Part shown: one piece after another, positions 38,955 through 50,200 of the stretch
How positions within the stretch are numbered: position 1 is the stretch's first letter
Layout of the letters: every line of letters starts with the position of its first letter
Origin: Hevea brasiliensis
Taxonomy: Eukaryota; Streptophyta; Magnoliopsida; Malpighiales; Euphorbiaceae
Assembly (NCBI RefSeq): GCF_030052815.1
Contig: NC_079505.1
Span: forward strand, 80,640,330-80,704,329
Reading direction: 5' to 3'
DNA length: 64,000 bases
Made by a program: the position numbers and the translations under genes
Notes under the pieces: model-generated
Seen by the model: only the letters and a program-made list of their open reading frames with translations
Databases searched by the model: none
Told to the model about the DNA's origin: nothing

Positions 38955-39233
38955 ATGGGCTTTACCATTGCTAAACCACCCCTCTATAAGTTTTTCCGAC
39001 CAACAAAATTTGACTTCAACCCATCTTCAAAATCGGTAAGATCTTACTGTTCCTGTCCCCACTCACCATTTTAGTCATTGATTTCTATATAAGTTTCCGA
39101 TGCTGAAAATTGAGTACATATTCCTTGTTTTGCAGCTTAGGCAATGTTCAAGCTCCAGACTTTTTAAGGGATGGCAGCAGGTAAGTTGCTCATGGCTACA
39201 GAAATTTAAGTTAAATTCTCTTATTGGTTGTTT

Positions 39234-39271
<38 letters not shown>

Positions 39272-40015
39272 GAAGCAGAAACTAGCATCAAATGTTGAAT
39301 TAAATTTGTTATGTGATAGCCTGAATCTGGCAGCAAGAGCAAAAGAGGCTCCTTTAGTAAAGTGAATGCTTTTCCAGATTGGCCTTTAATGGCAGTGTTA
39401 GTAGATCACCTGGACGGCCAAAGAGACCTAGTTACTTACAAGTCCATATGGCATCTTAGTGATCAAGCCATAAAGAACGTTTGTGAGTGTACTCATCTAT
39501 TTCTCACGGATGAATTTTAGTTTCACTAATACTTTCTTTTCTTTCTCCCCTTCAGATGTATTTTACATTATGTTCACTATTTGGGGATGTCTGTTCTTCG
39601 GTTCAATGAAAGTAAGTTCATTCCATTCAAGTTGATACTATATTGACACTATGAACTTCTAAATTAAAATTTAATAGCTATATATTTTAGTTTAAGTTAA
39701 TACTGTAATGTTTCAGGATCCATACTACGATTCAGAAGCATACAGAAAAGATGGAGGAGATGGTACTGGGCATTGGTTCTACGAGAAGGTAGTGCACGCC
39801 TACCAATAGGCAGAAATTAAAAGCTTTTCACCATTAATGACTATCATACATATTTCATTTTGTACATAACATTTGAGGCAAGTGTTTCTGTGGTGATGCA
39901 GCAAGAGGATATTGAAGAATCTGCAAGAGCAGAGCTATGGCGGGAGGAGTTGATTGAGGAAATTGAGCAGAAGGTTGGAGGATTACGCGAATTGGAAGAA
40001 GCTGGCCGAAAGTAG
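38955..40015 (+). CDS. probable mitochondrial complex I accessory subunit (ESSS/NDUFB11-like), multi-exon
   Basis: Secure exons are 39136–39180, 39320–39482, 39556–39611, 39717–39788 and 39902–40015, all with GT–AG ends and compatible phases; they encode 149 aa. The product contains LRQCSSSRLFKGWQQ (basic, presequence-like) and NAFPDWPLMAVLVDHLDGQR. One membrane segment follows (VYVFYIMFTIWGCLFFGS), then DPYYDSEAYRKDGGDGTGHW and an acidic C-terminus, ELIEEIEQKVGGLRELEEAG. I associate these motifs with the plant ESSS-annotated subunit of the inner-membrane NADH:ubiquinone oxidoreductase; that is from memory and not checked. The start is uncertain. The exon 38955–39035 (ATG, 27 codons, good GTAAGA donor, phase 0) adds MGFTIAKPPLYK and is used for these coordinates. 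Alternatively, an ATG at 39100 is in frame if the first intron is kept. A TGGCCCA element near 38710 resembles site II promoter motifs of respiratory genes. Confidence 0.7.
39239..39268. repeat. (AT)n microsatellite in an intron
   Basis: About 15 AT units in the intron between 39180 and 39320 of the complex I subunit gene. Confidence 0.95.
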
Positions 40016-41525
40016 TTTCTTATGGTTCTGAATTAAAAACATGGCTCTGTGAAATTTTATGCTGATGAACTCTTCTATATGCTCATTACGCCATTTATAA
40101 AAATATTTTAAGAAAATTTTTCTATGACCATTATGAGGAACTGCAGTGTTTGTTAGCAGTTCCTCAATAATAATGAAAATGGATTACTCGCTTGATTTTT
40201 ATTATTAAATATTAAAATACTTTTAAAAATTAATAAATTATAAATCTCTACAACTATCATAAGTCATATTTATCCGTTATTCTTTAAGTATATATGAATA
40301 TAATCAGCGTAATGTTTAAGGCCTACTTATATGTATAGTTGTTAATATCATTATTTTATATTAGACATGCTAACTATAATCTCTTGTAATGTAAATATTG
40401 TTGATCTTTCTACAACCATCAGCTGCCACTTTCAGAGACGAGAAATTTTGGAGTTTATTGAAAAACTAACTACAAAATATTCCAACCACCAGAAATGAAT
40501 TTTTCAGTCCACTACTTCCAAAATCCAAGATGATTCGACCAAACATTTATATCAAGAACTGATTTATAAAGAGTGAGAGCTTTGTCTCTCTGTTTAGTGA
40601 GAGACTCCTTTTCTTTTCTTTTTTTTTTTTCTTCTTTTTTCTAAGGCTCCATCCTTCTTTGAGTTGCTGGTTCGCAGTTATTATTAGATGAAAAGGGTAA
40701 AGTTGTCAAAGTCAGTTAGAAAGCAGCTTAGGCAAATTAATTTTTCTGTTATGAAGTTGTTAGCATAGGTAACTGTAATTTTATTTCCTAGCATGGCTCA
40801 TATATTTGTAATTCATTCAATTAATTCAATACAATTTCAGTTCTCTCAATTTGCGATAGCTATTCCCTATCGCTCTCGGTAGGGGATGACTCCTCTCTAG
40901 TCTGGAGTCTCCTTCGAGATGGGTTTGTGAATATTTTGTCTTTGTATTGTTATGGCTTACAGATCTAGGATTTTAGTGAAGATCAGCTTTGTTGAATCAT
41001 AGAGATTTAGTTCCAGGGGTTCACCCTATTGGTTGGCAACTAAAGGATGTAATGGTGTTGATTGAGCTGTTGGTCCTCAATCCCTTCTAAGCTATTTGAG
41101 AATGAGAAGCTTAAGTTTTGTTATGCCTTCCCCGATTCTTCAGCATCTCCATGGTCTCTAGTTCATTTATCTGACAAAAATTTGTTTCCTAGTTCAACCG
41201 TGTCCAGAGGTTGACGAAATTGTTTAGGGAACTCTGCTTAACTTCGGGAAGGTTGTATCAGTTTTGCATGTCCACCTAGTTGGAAGAGTTCTCTCTGCTT
41301 TGTGCTTCCCCCTTTGATAGTTAGTGGCTCCTTGTGTTGGCAACGAATTCGTCGCTTTTTATTGGGTTAGTTGACTTCGGTTTAAATACTCGTTTTAATT
41401 CTAGGATTTCAAGCTTTTGAAAAACTTGGACCTCTTGCTTTTTGGGGCTTGAATTTTTTTTTCTAAATATAAAGTTCATTAATGACCATATAAAGGTAAG
41501 AAAGAAAGGATTTGACTAGGTGTTC
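40016..41525. other. 3' flank and unclassified sequence
   Basis: The first 200 bases are probably the 3' untranslated region. Position 40780–40850 ends ATTCAATACAATTTCAGTTC, a phrase reminiscent of Ty1/copia LTR ends. Position 40860–41450 is less AT-rich with stops in all frames. It may be a decayed retroelement; no boundaries were identified. Confidence 0.35.
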
Positions 41526-41529
41526 AAAA

Positions 41530-42522
41530 ATCTGTGTATAAAAATATATAAATTGGGGTAATTTAATAAATTTATAGTATTTTTTTGATGTTTAATGTCT
41601 ATTTAACCCTTTATAGTTTGAATTTCAAAATTTATAATTTCCCTCTCTTTATTATTGATCATCCAATCAAATACCGTCAACTCTCTAACCAATTATATTT
41701 CACCAATTATTAATCAATAAGAGACCATCCCACCATTTATTTAACCTATCAAAATCTACCATTCTTTTAACCTATCAGAATCCATAATTCTTTTAACCTA
41801 TCAAAGTTCACCACTACTCTAACTAATAATGGCACATCTCAACCTTTAATTTCATAACTTATTCTTAAGTAAAAGACTTCATATCCATCTAAATTATTTT
41901 CTTCATGTATCCATTTTCGATTTTTTTTCGAACTAAATTTATATTTTATATCTTATATATCCTTCAAGTTCTATAACAATGTGAGACGATCCGATTTTCA
42001 GAAGGGGAAAAAAAAAAGGAAAATATTATGTTATCTCTAAAATCAAATCGAATCATTCCAAAAATTCAAAAATTAAAATTGAATCGAATCCAATTTCTAC
42101 AAAAATTAAACTAAATTTATGAATTAAATCAGTCTGGCTGATTATTTCAGTCTGAACTGAATAATGTTCACTTTTATCTAATTGATTAATTATGATGTAC
42201 TTAATCATAATTTCTAGATTTATGATTTATTTGACTAATAGTTACTTGATTAATTGATCTAAATAATTATGATCTATTATATCATAGTCACTTGATTTAT
42301 GATATAATTAATTAGGTGATTCAATTTTCATGAGAGGGAAGGAAAAAAGAAAAATATTAGATTATCTCTAAAATCGAATTGTATAAACCAAAAAATTCAA
42401 AAATAAAAAGTAAATTGAACTAAATTTTTACAAAAACCAAATTGAATTTTCAATTTAATTATGTCCGATCAATCAATTATTTCAGTTTGAACCAAATAAT
42501 ACGCACCCCTGTCTAATTGATC
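41530..42522. repeat. composite repeat, copy 2, left part
   Basis: Starts TGTGTATAAAAATATATAAA and runs parallel to copy 1 at 9240. It has the ACTCTCTAACC, TTAACCTATCAAAG and TAATAATGGC landmarks in the same order and orientation. The TTTTAACCTATCA unit is locally triplicated (about 41740–41815), whereas copy 1 has it once. Two blocks of about 190 bp lie at about 41986–42178 and 42314–42515. The retrotransposon then interrupts it at 42523. Confidence 0.7.
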
Positions 42523-42527
42523 ATGGC

Positions 42528-45154
42528 TATCACGACCCAACCTATGGGCCGGACCGGCACTAGGACCTGGGCTAGCCTAAAGCCCCCGAGGCCCATAGTA
42601 AGCCTAACTATTCATCAACCCAACTCTATGGCCTATTTGGGTCCAATTTCAAGAATTCAACCGGAAATGGACATTTTAACGGGGAGTTTTTGACTCACCC
42701 GACCTGTAAACACAATATATAATCAATTGGGGAACTCAGCTCACCCTCCACATACTCATAATAACATAAAGTCAAATGGGAGCTCAGCTCCCTCATCCAG
42801 TCCAACATACATGCATATAATAAGTTTACAGGTCCAACATGGCAAATTATATTACAGACCCAAATCAAATAAATATTTCTAACACATGCGAAAATTTTAG
42901 GAGTTAACAGAATTACACAAACATAAATAAATGACCTGCAAAGAAGAAAAGCAGGTTAACCACAACAATAATCCTCCTGTAACCTGGAAAAATAATGAAC
43001 ATGAGTGAGCGTTCGACTCAGAGAGTAAAATATCAATTTTAACCATAATCTCTATAACTATCTAAAGCTAATGCACCCTGCAGAGTGAAATACAACATCG
43101 TCAATATTTTCATGTCATAACCGTAAAAAGGTAATCTGGAGCACTCACACACCCGATAAGGTCAAACAATACATATATGGGAGCTGATCCCCTATACAAC
43201 CCTCTTAATCCAACCTGTGCCAGCGAAGAACTCAAGCTGGACTTTCGCTTAATAAACCAAATCGAGGTCCTAGCGAAGAACTCAAGCCGTGTCTACCCCG
43301 AAGGACTGGGTCCCAGCAAAGATTTCAAGCCGTGTCTACCTGTCCTGTCCATAACCAACACCATACCACACGCACGCCAACTCACGCACACTGCTCCAAA
43401 TTACCACAACAACATCCATGGCACTTTAACAGTTGTGAATGTAACATAAAACGTGCCTAGAGTTTAACTACATAGATACATATTTATAAGTGATGCATTG
43501 ATATGCTTGAACATATAATAATATCGAAATTACAATTAAAATTAATATTTTACTCAAGACTTGACCGCAGTCACTGTGGAGACTGGGCGGAGGAGGAAGG
43601 CTGTTCTGGCTCATCTGACAATTTTTATTACAATCATTTAATAAATTTGACTCAATACAAACTAAGAAGAAGACCAAAGATGTCCTAAGTCGTGCCGAAA
43701 ATCCGGCAGAGTCTCCCCTATACCTAGGACCTATCCAACCTGCAAAAAGGCTTAAAACACAGTTCCATATCCACAAACCATATATCCATAACTCAATCAC
43801 ATCACACAACCTCTCCTGAGCCCATCCAAACAATCATCAATCACAACATGTAAAATTACGGTTTAGTACTCATAATTTAACCCTCTTGCAAAAACTATCC
43901 AAATGAGTTCTAAAAATTCTAAAACTTTGCCCCGCTGTCCTTAGTATCATTACTAAGCTAATGCAAAAGGAATTATAATTTTTTGAGCTACCACGAATAT
44001 TTTATGAATTTTTAATCCAATTCAAGCACTAGAAAATTATGAAAAAATAAGGTTTGGGTTTACCTATGCCGATTCCGACTCCGGGGACGCGCTCGGGACA
44101 TTTAACAATGGTGGGATAGCCAAAATCTCGATCTAATTCTAAGACTTTTTCTGTAGCTGGTCTGTCTGGCCGGAAATTCACAGACCCAGGCAACCATCGA
44201 ATTTTTTCGAATTGAAGGTACCTACATGAAGCCCACAATACGGGGGTTAGTATATAATTTTTACGAAATTTTCTAAGCTCATTTAATGCTCGAAAAAATA
44301 CTACGAAGTTTCATGGGACCCACCAAAAAACGGAGTCGAAAAATTTTGAAATTTATATTGCCGCGAAGCTCTCGACGATTGGAGCACTCTGGTACTCTCG
44401 GTTTTCTCTTGGGGTTCACGGTTTGCGAGAAATCTAGCCCAAAAGTCGAAATGGGCTAAAACTTCCCGGACAAAAATTGGACAAACCGCTCAATGAATTT
44501 TGGTGTTCTTAGTGTCTATGGAAAGCTCTTGAGGTGTAGATGGTGTTTGATACAAGACCCGACCCAATCAGTGGCCGGATTGGCCAGATTCTTTCCAGGA
44601 AGCTAAAGCGGTGCGCTGCGCGTCGGGTGTCTACATGCGCGCTTTCCCGGTGTTCCAGGCGGCGGCCGGTGAGGAGGGAAGGGCGAGGCGGCGCGTCGGC
44701 GATCTAGGGAGGCTGGGGCGGTGGATGGTCGACGTGGGGAGGAGGGAGGAGAGAGAAAATGGGAGAGAGAGGAAAAAGGGTCGGGATGCGCGGGGAAGAG
44801 AAGAAAAGAAGGAGGGTGGCCGGTCCGATTCGACCAGTCCGATCCGATCCGGTTCAATTCCATCGGTTCGATTCAGAATACAAAATTTTAAATTTTTACT
44901 GTGCCTTGGGACCGAAAACGAGGCCGAAAAATTTCGAAAAAATTCTAGAAAAATTTGTAGGGTCCAAATATATTTTTAGTTTTGTCACGTGGTCTTTAAA
45001 TTAATTTTTAAAAATTATCAAAGTTTTATATTTTTGAGAAATCAAACTCGATTTCTAAAATCTGAAAAATTGCAAATAATTTCCTAAAATTTAAATAAAA
45101 TAAAATATTAATATTACTCACAAAATAATAAATTTAAAAATTTGGGGTGTTACA
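42528..45154 (-). repeat. 3' LTR (element orientation)
   Basis: 2627 bp. On plus it starts TATCACGACCCAACC, where the right LTR has TGTCATGACCC, so the expected TG end has mutated. It ends GGTGTTACA. In the first ~118 bp I count ten differences from the other LTR, nine of them transitions. A triplicated AGCGAAGAACTCAAGC motif lies at 43221, 43271 and 43314. A GC-rich, purine-rich stretch lies at 44600–44860. Confidence 0.95.
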
Positions 45155-45167
45155 TTCTTTTCCCCTT
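45155..45167 (-). other. polypurine tract
   Basis: AAGGGGAAAAGAA on minus, directly abutting the 3' LTR. This is the site where plus-strand DNA synthesis is primed. Confidence 0.85.
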
Positions 45168-45216
45168 ACAAAAAATTCGTCCTCGAATTTTACACAAGGC
45201 AGAATAAAGTATAAAA

Positions 45217-48200
45217 TTACACATTGAATAGATAAGGGTACTTGCTACGCATTTCCCGCTCTGACTCCCAGGTGCACTCTTCCACTGACTGGCTCCTCCA
45301 CAAAACCTTAACCATAAGGATCTGTTTTGATCTTAGTTACCTCACTTGGTAGTCCACTATGGCTACAGGTTGCTCCTCAAACATCAGGTTTTCTTTCAGC
45401 TCTACTACATCCGGCTGTAACACATGAGAAGGATCAGTAATGTATTTCCTGAGCATGGAGATGTGGAATACAGGATGAACATGAGAAAGGTTGGGTGGTA
45501 ACTCCAACCGGTAGGCAACTGCTCTAATCCTATCAGTAACCTCAAAAGGTCTAATATACCAATGTGCCAACTTGCCCTTCTTTCCAAATCTCATGACTCC
45601 CTTCATCGGAGAAACCTTCAGGAATACGTAGTCGCCTACTACAAACTCCACATCCCTCCATCTGGGGTCTGCATAACTCTTCTGCCTACTGAAAGCTGTT
45701 TTCAATCGTTCCCTGATTAAATAAACTATCTCTGAAGTGTACTACACTAGGTCTACATCATGTACCTTTGCTTCTCCCATCTCTGTCCAACACAAAAAAG
45801 ACCTACACTTTCTGCCATATAGTGCCTCGTAGGGTGCCATCCCTATGCTGGAATGATAACTGTTGTTGTAGGCAAATTCCACCAAAGGTAGCTGATCATC
45901 CCATTGACCTCCAAAATCCAAAACACTCATGCGAAGCATGTCTTCTAGTGTTTGGATTGTCCTTTTGGACTATCCGTTTGTCTGAGGGTGGAAAGCGATA
46001 CTAAAGTTCAACTGCGTGCCAAGTGCCTCCTGCAACTTTCTCTAAAATCGAGAAGTGAACTCGGGCCCTCTGTCAGATATTATGGAAGTAGGAACTCCAT
46101 GCAATCTGACTATTTCTGAAATGTAGAGCCGGATGTACTGTGCAATAGAATATGTGGTATTCACAGGCAAGAAATGAGCTAATTTGGTTAGGCGGTCTAT
46201 AATTACCCATATTGAACCATATCCCCGCGTGGTACGAGGCAACCCAGTCACAAAATTCATAGTAATCATTTTCCACTTCCATTCTGGGATAGGGAGCTCT
46301 TGCAGCTTTTCTGACGACCTCTGGTGTTCAAACTTCACTTTCTGACAAGTCAAGCACTTGGACACAAAATTTGCTATGTCTCTCTTCATGCCATTCCACC
46401 AGTAACTATCTTTCACATCATGGTATATCTTGGCGGAGCCTGGGTGGATATTGTAGAGTGTATAGTGTGCCTCTTGCATGATTTCATTTCTGAGATTGTC
46501 CACGTCGGGCACACATATCCTGGAACCTTGCATAAGGGCGCCATCATTGGCAAATCCAAACTGACCACCTTCACCCTACTGTACTCTTTCTATGATCTTC
46601 ATCAATTGTTGGTCTTTGTGCTGGAAAACTCTGACTCTATCTGCCAGGTCTGGTCTCACTAAAAAATGAGCCAACAATACCCCCTCATTTGAAAGATCTA
46701 AGATTAGACCTTGATCCATCAACTCATGTATTTCTTGAATCAACGATCTCTTCTCCGCTGATATGTGCGCCAAGCTGCTAGAAGATTTTCTGCTCAAAGC
46801 ATCTGCTACTACATTAGCCTTCCCAGATTGGTACTGGATGGTACAGTCATAGTCCTTCAAAAGCTCCATCCATCTCCACTGTCTCAAATTTAAATCCCTC
46901 TGTTGGAAGATGTACTTCAAACTCTTGTGGTTAGTGTATATCTCGCACACTTCACCATACAGGTAGTGTCTCCAGATTTTTAGTGTAAAGACTACAGTCG
47001 CCATTTCTAAATCATGGGTGGGGTAGTTTTGCTCATGCCTCTTTAGCTGTCTTAAAGCATAAGCCACTACTTTTCCATTCTGCATCAAAACACACCCTAA
47101 GCCAACTCTGGAGGCATCACAGTACATGGTATATCCTTCACCACTCATCAGTAGTGTCAACACAGGGGCGATGGTTAGACACTCCTTAAGCTTCTGGAAA
47201 CTCTCCTCACAATCATCTGTCCAAATGAATGGAACATTCTTCCGAGTTAACTTAGTTAGGGGAGCTGCTATCCTGGAAAAATCCTGCAAAAAACATCTAT
47301 AGTAGCTAGCTAGGCCCAGAAAACTTCGCACCTCAGTGACTGTTGTAGGCCTAAGCCAATCAGTTATAGCCTCAATTTTCTTGGGATCCACTTGAATGCC
47401 TTTACTAGAAACCACGTGTCCCAAGAATGAGATGCTTTCTAGCCATAATTCACATTTTGAAAATTTGGCATATAACCGGTGTTCCTTCAAAGTCTACAAC
47501 ACCATTCTCAAGTGCCACATGTGTTCTTCCTCTGTTCGAGAGTATACCAAAATGTTATTTATGAATACGATGACAAAACGGCCCAGGAATGGCCTGAACA
47601 CCCTGTTCATCAAGTCCATGAAGGCTGCTGGTTCATTAGTGAGTCCAAAAGACATCACCAAGAACTCATAATGACCATATCTTGTCCTAAATGCTGTTTT
47701 GGACACATCCTCATTCCTGATTCTCAACTGATGATAGCCTGATCGCAGGTCTATCTTGGAAAAGAATCTAGCTCCTTGGAGCTGATCAAACAGATCATCA
47801 ATCCGAGAAAGTGGATACTTGTTCTTCACAGTCACCCTGTTCAGCTGTCTATAGTCAATGCACAACCTCAATAACCAATCTTTCTTTCTCACAAATAGAA
47901 CAGGAGCGCCCCAAGGTGAAGTGCTCGAACGTATGAAACCCTTATCCAAAAGCTCCTGTAGTTGCTCATTTAACTCTTTCAATTCTATTGGTGCTATCCT
48001 GTAAGGCGGCATTGATATGGGATTTGTACCCAGCACAAAATCAATGCAGAACTCTATTTCCCTTCCTGGTGGCAATCCTGGAAGCTCCTCAGGGAAGACA
48101 TCCATGAATTCTCTGACAACAGGAACATTTCTCACGTTGACACCTTCTACAGATGTATCTCTCACCAATGCCAAATACCCATGACATCCACGCCTCAACA

Positions 48201-49973
48201 TTTTTCTAGCACTAATTGCTGACACCAAATTATATGGAGCCACGCTCCTGTCACCATCAAAGCTAAACTCTTCCACACCAGGTATGTGAAAATACACCTT
48301 TTTGATCCTGCAGTCTAATGTGGCATAATGGGTTGCCAACCAATCCATTCCCAAAATTACATCAAAATCCATTACTGGTAGAGGAACCAAGTCTGCTGGG
48401 AGAATCTTTCTATCCACTACTACTGGGCTACCCAGAAAAACTATATCTACATCTATGTTGTCACTAAGCGTGGTAGCTACAAATAAAGGACATTCTAAAG
48501 TTGTAGGGTTCCTACCCAACCTCATGGCAAACACTGGGGACACAAATGAGTGCGTAGCACTCGGATCTATTAAAACACGAGCCTCATAGGAACAGACAAG
48601 AAGAATACCTGCCACAACTGCATTAGAAGCCTGAGCATCCTGGTGGGTCAGGGTGAAAACTCGAGCTTGACCCCTACCCTAGGTTACAAAACCCTGATAC
48701 TGACTTCTACCTCCTGATCTGCCTCCAAATCCACGTCCTCCTTGTCCTCGACCCTGTTGGCCACTGAACTGACTGCCTGCTATGCTAGAAGCACCAGGAT
48801 AAAACTGACGAGGAACATTTGCAACATAACCCTGTGACCCCATCTGTGGGTCACTGAACACGGGGAATTCCCTAGCAAAGTGACCCGATTGGCCACACCT
48901 GAAACATACTCCTGAACCCATCAGACAAGGTCCTGAATGTCCTCTTCCACACTGTGCGCAAGGTGCCAAGGAGGATCCTGAACCAGACTCAGAACTGCTA
49001 TATCCCGAACTTTGACCACTGCTGGATCCGTACCCTAGTCTGAATCCTCGAGATTTGTGTCTAAAACCACTCCTCTTGTTCCTACTTTTTTCTCTGTAAT
49101 TACTTTGGCCTCTGCTATCTGGAGCGCCCATGTGGGGAACACCTGAAGAACCCTCTGCTCTATTTTTCTTTGCTCTTCCACTTTCATCTCCAGTGTAGCT
49201 AATCTCAATCTATCGGGCTCGATCAACTACCACATCAAAAGACTGATCAGACATTATGACCAGGTTTGCATACCTCCTGTCCAGCCCCTTTAGGAACCTT
49301 TTTATCTTCATACTTTCTGTAGCCACTGCTGTAGGGGCATATCTGCTCAGTTCTAGAAATTCTGTAGCATATTCATCTACAGACCTACCATTCTACCTTA
49401 AGGCCTCAAAGGCCCACTGCTTTTGATCTCTGAAACTTTCTGGCACAAACCTATAAATAGCTCCACAAATTGGGTCCATGACAAACCTTCCATCCGAGGT
49501 AATATGTAGTCATTCATCTATTGTCTAGGCATAGGCCCCATAACATGCTGCACATACTCTATAAGTCTCCTGTCAATTAACTGCAACGCCATCCCTGCCT
49601 GTTTGCAGGAATCCAAAAACCGATAGGCATCATCTGACACATCATAAGTACCAGGCACCAATTTCTTGAAATTAATTATTTGTTTATAAGTTTCCCCTCT
49701 TGGTGAGGTGGACTGCTGTTGTTGGAGAGGGTGGACCATATACTGTGCCATCATATCAATGGTTCTCTGCAAACCAGCTAGAGTAGCTGCCATTGGGTCC
49801 ATGGGACCCTGCGCCATAAAAGAATGTTCCTGAACTGGTGGTGGCTACTCCTCTACCTGAGCAGCTCTAGGCCTCCTACCCCGCCTCCTCGGGGCAGGCT
49901 CCTCATCCTGTGCTGACACCTCGTCAGGCACATCTGGTTCTGGTGCAGTGGCAGCTCTCCTTCTTCTACTCAT
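45217..49973 (-). pseudogene. gag-pol of the Ty3/gypsy element, disrupted
   Basis: The frame starts MSRRRRAATAPEP at 49973 and ends at TAA 45217–45219. Premature stops lie at 49845, 49518, 49393, 49210, 48679, 47494, 46576, 46042, 45970 and 45742 (all TAG) and 45337 (TAA), lowest base given. One frameshift lies near 49450. Downstream of it every segment stays in one frame. Parts, in order: Gag; a zinc knuckle near 48906–48865 whose last Cys position is Phe; protease (about 48570) with Pro-Ser after the catalytic Asp; RT with two Asn at the paired catalytic Asp position; RNase H with YTNHKS, Asn for Asp; integrase with intact His/Cys residues (CLTC) but Asn at the first catalytic Asp. A chromodomain-like stretch with KVLWR and TWE lies near 45230–45340. 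It cannot encode a working polyprotein. Confidence 0.93.
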
Positions 49974-50184
49974 TTTTCTGAAATTCAGCAGCATTAGCCC
50001 ATAAAATTTCAAAACTGCATATTACACAGCTCTATAAACTCATACTTACACACAATATATGAAGCAGAAACTAGAAGCAAATATGACAATGCAAGATGAA
50101 TGTGGACCCTATTTTCCACATGTGACTTCTATTAGACTCTTCCCAACACTTTAGAGAATTATTCACTATGAATCTGGAGTCTAA

Positions 50185-50196
50185 GCTCTGATACCA
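50185..50196 (-). other. primer-binding site, tRNA-Met type
   Basis: TGGTATCAGAGC on minus, four bases inside the 5' LTR. It is complementary to the 3' end of initiator tRNA-Met, the usual primer of plant gypsy elements. Confidence 0.93.
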
Positions 50197-50200
50197 CATT

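Noticed and set aside
40730..40860. Possible Ty1/copia solo LTR ending ATTCAATACAATTTCAGTTC
   Set aside because: I could find no matching TG start, target duplication or primer site, so only the resemblance of the phrase remains.
44603..44979. Long frames in the GC-rich part of the left LTR (and the matching region near 51981–52617)
   Set aside because: They are low-complexity Arg/Gly/Pro/Ser sequences produced by a purine-rich GC stretch. The frames are not conserved between the two LTRs.
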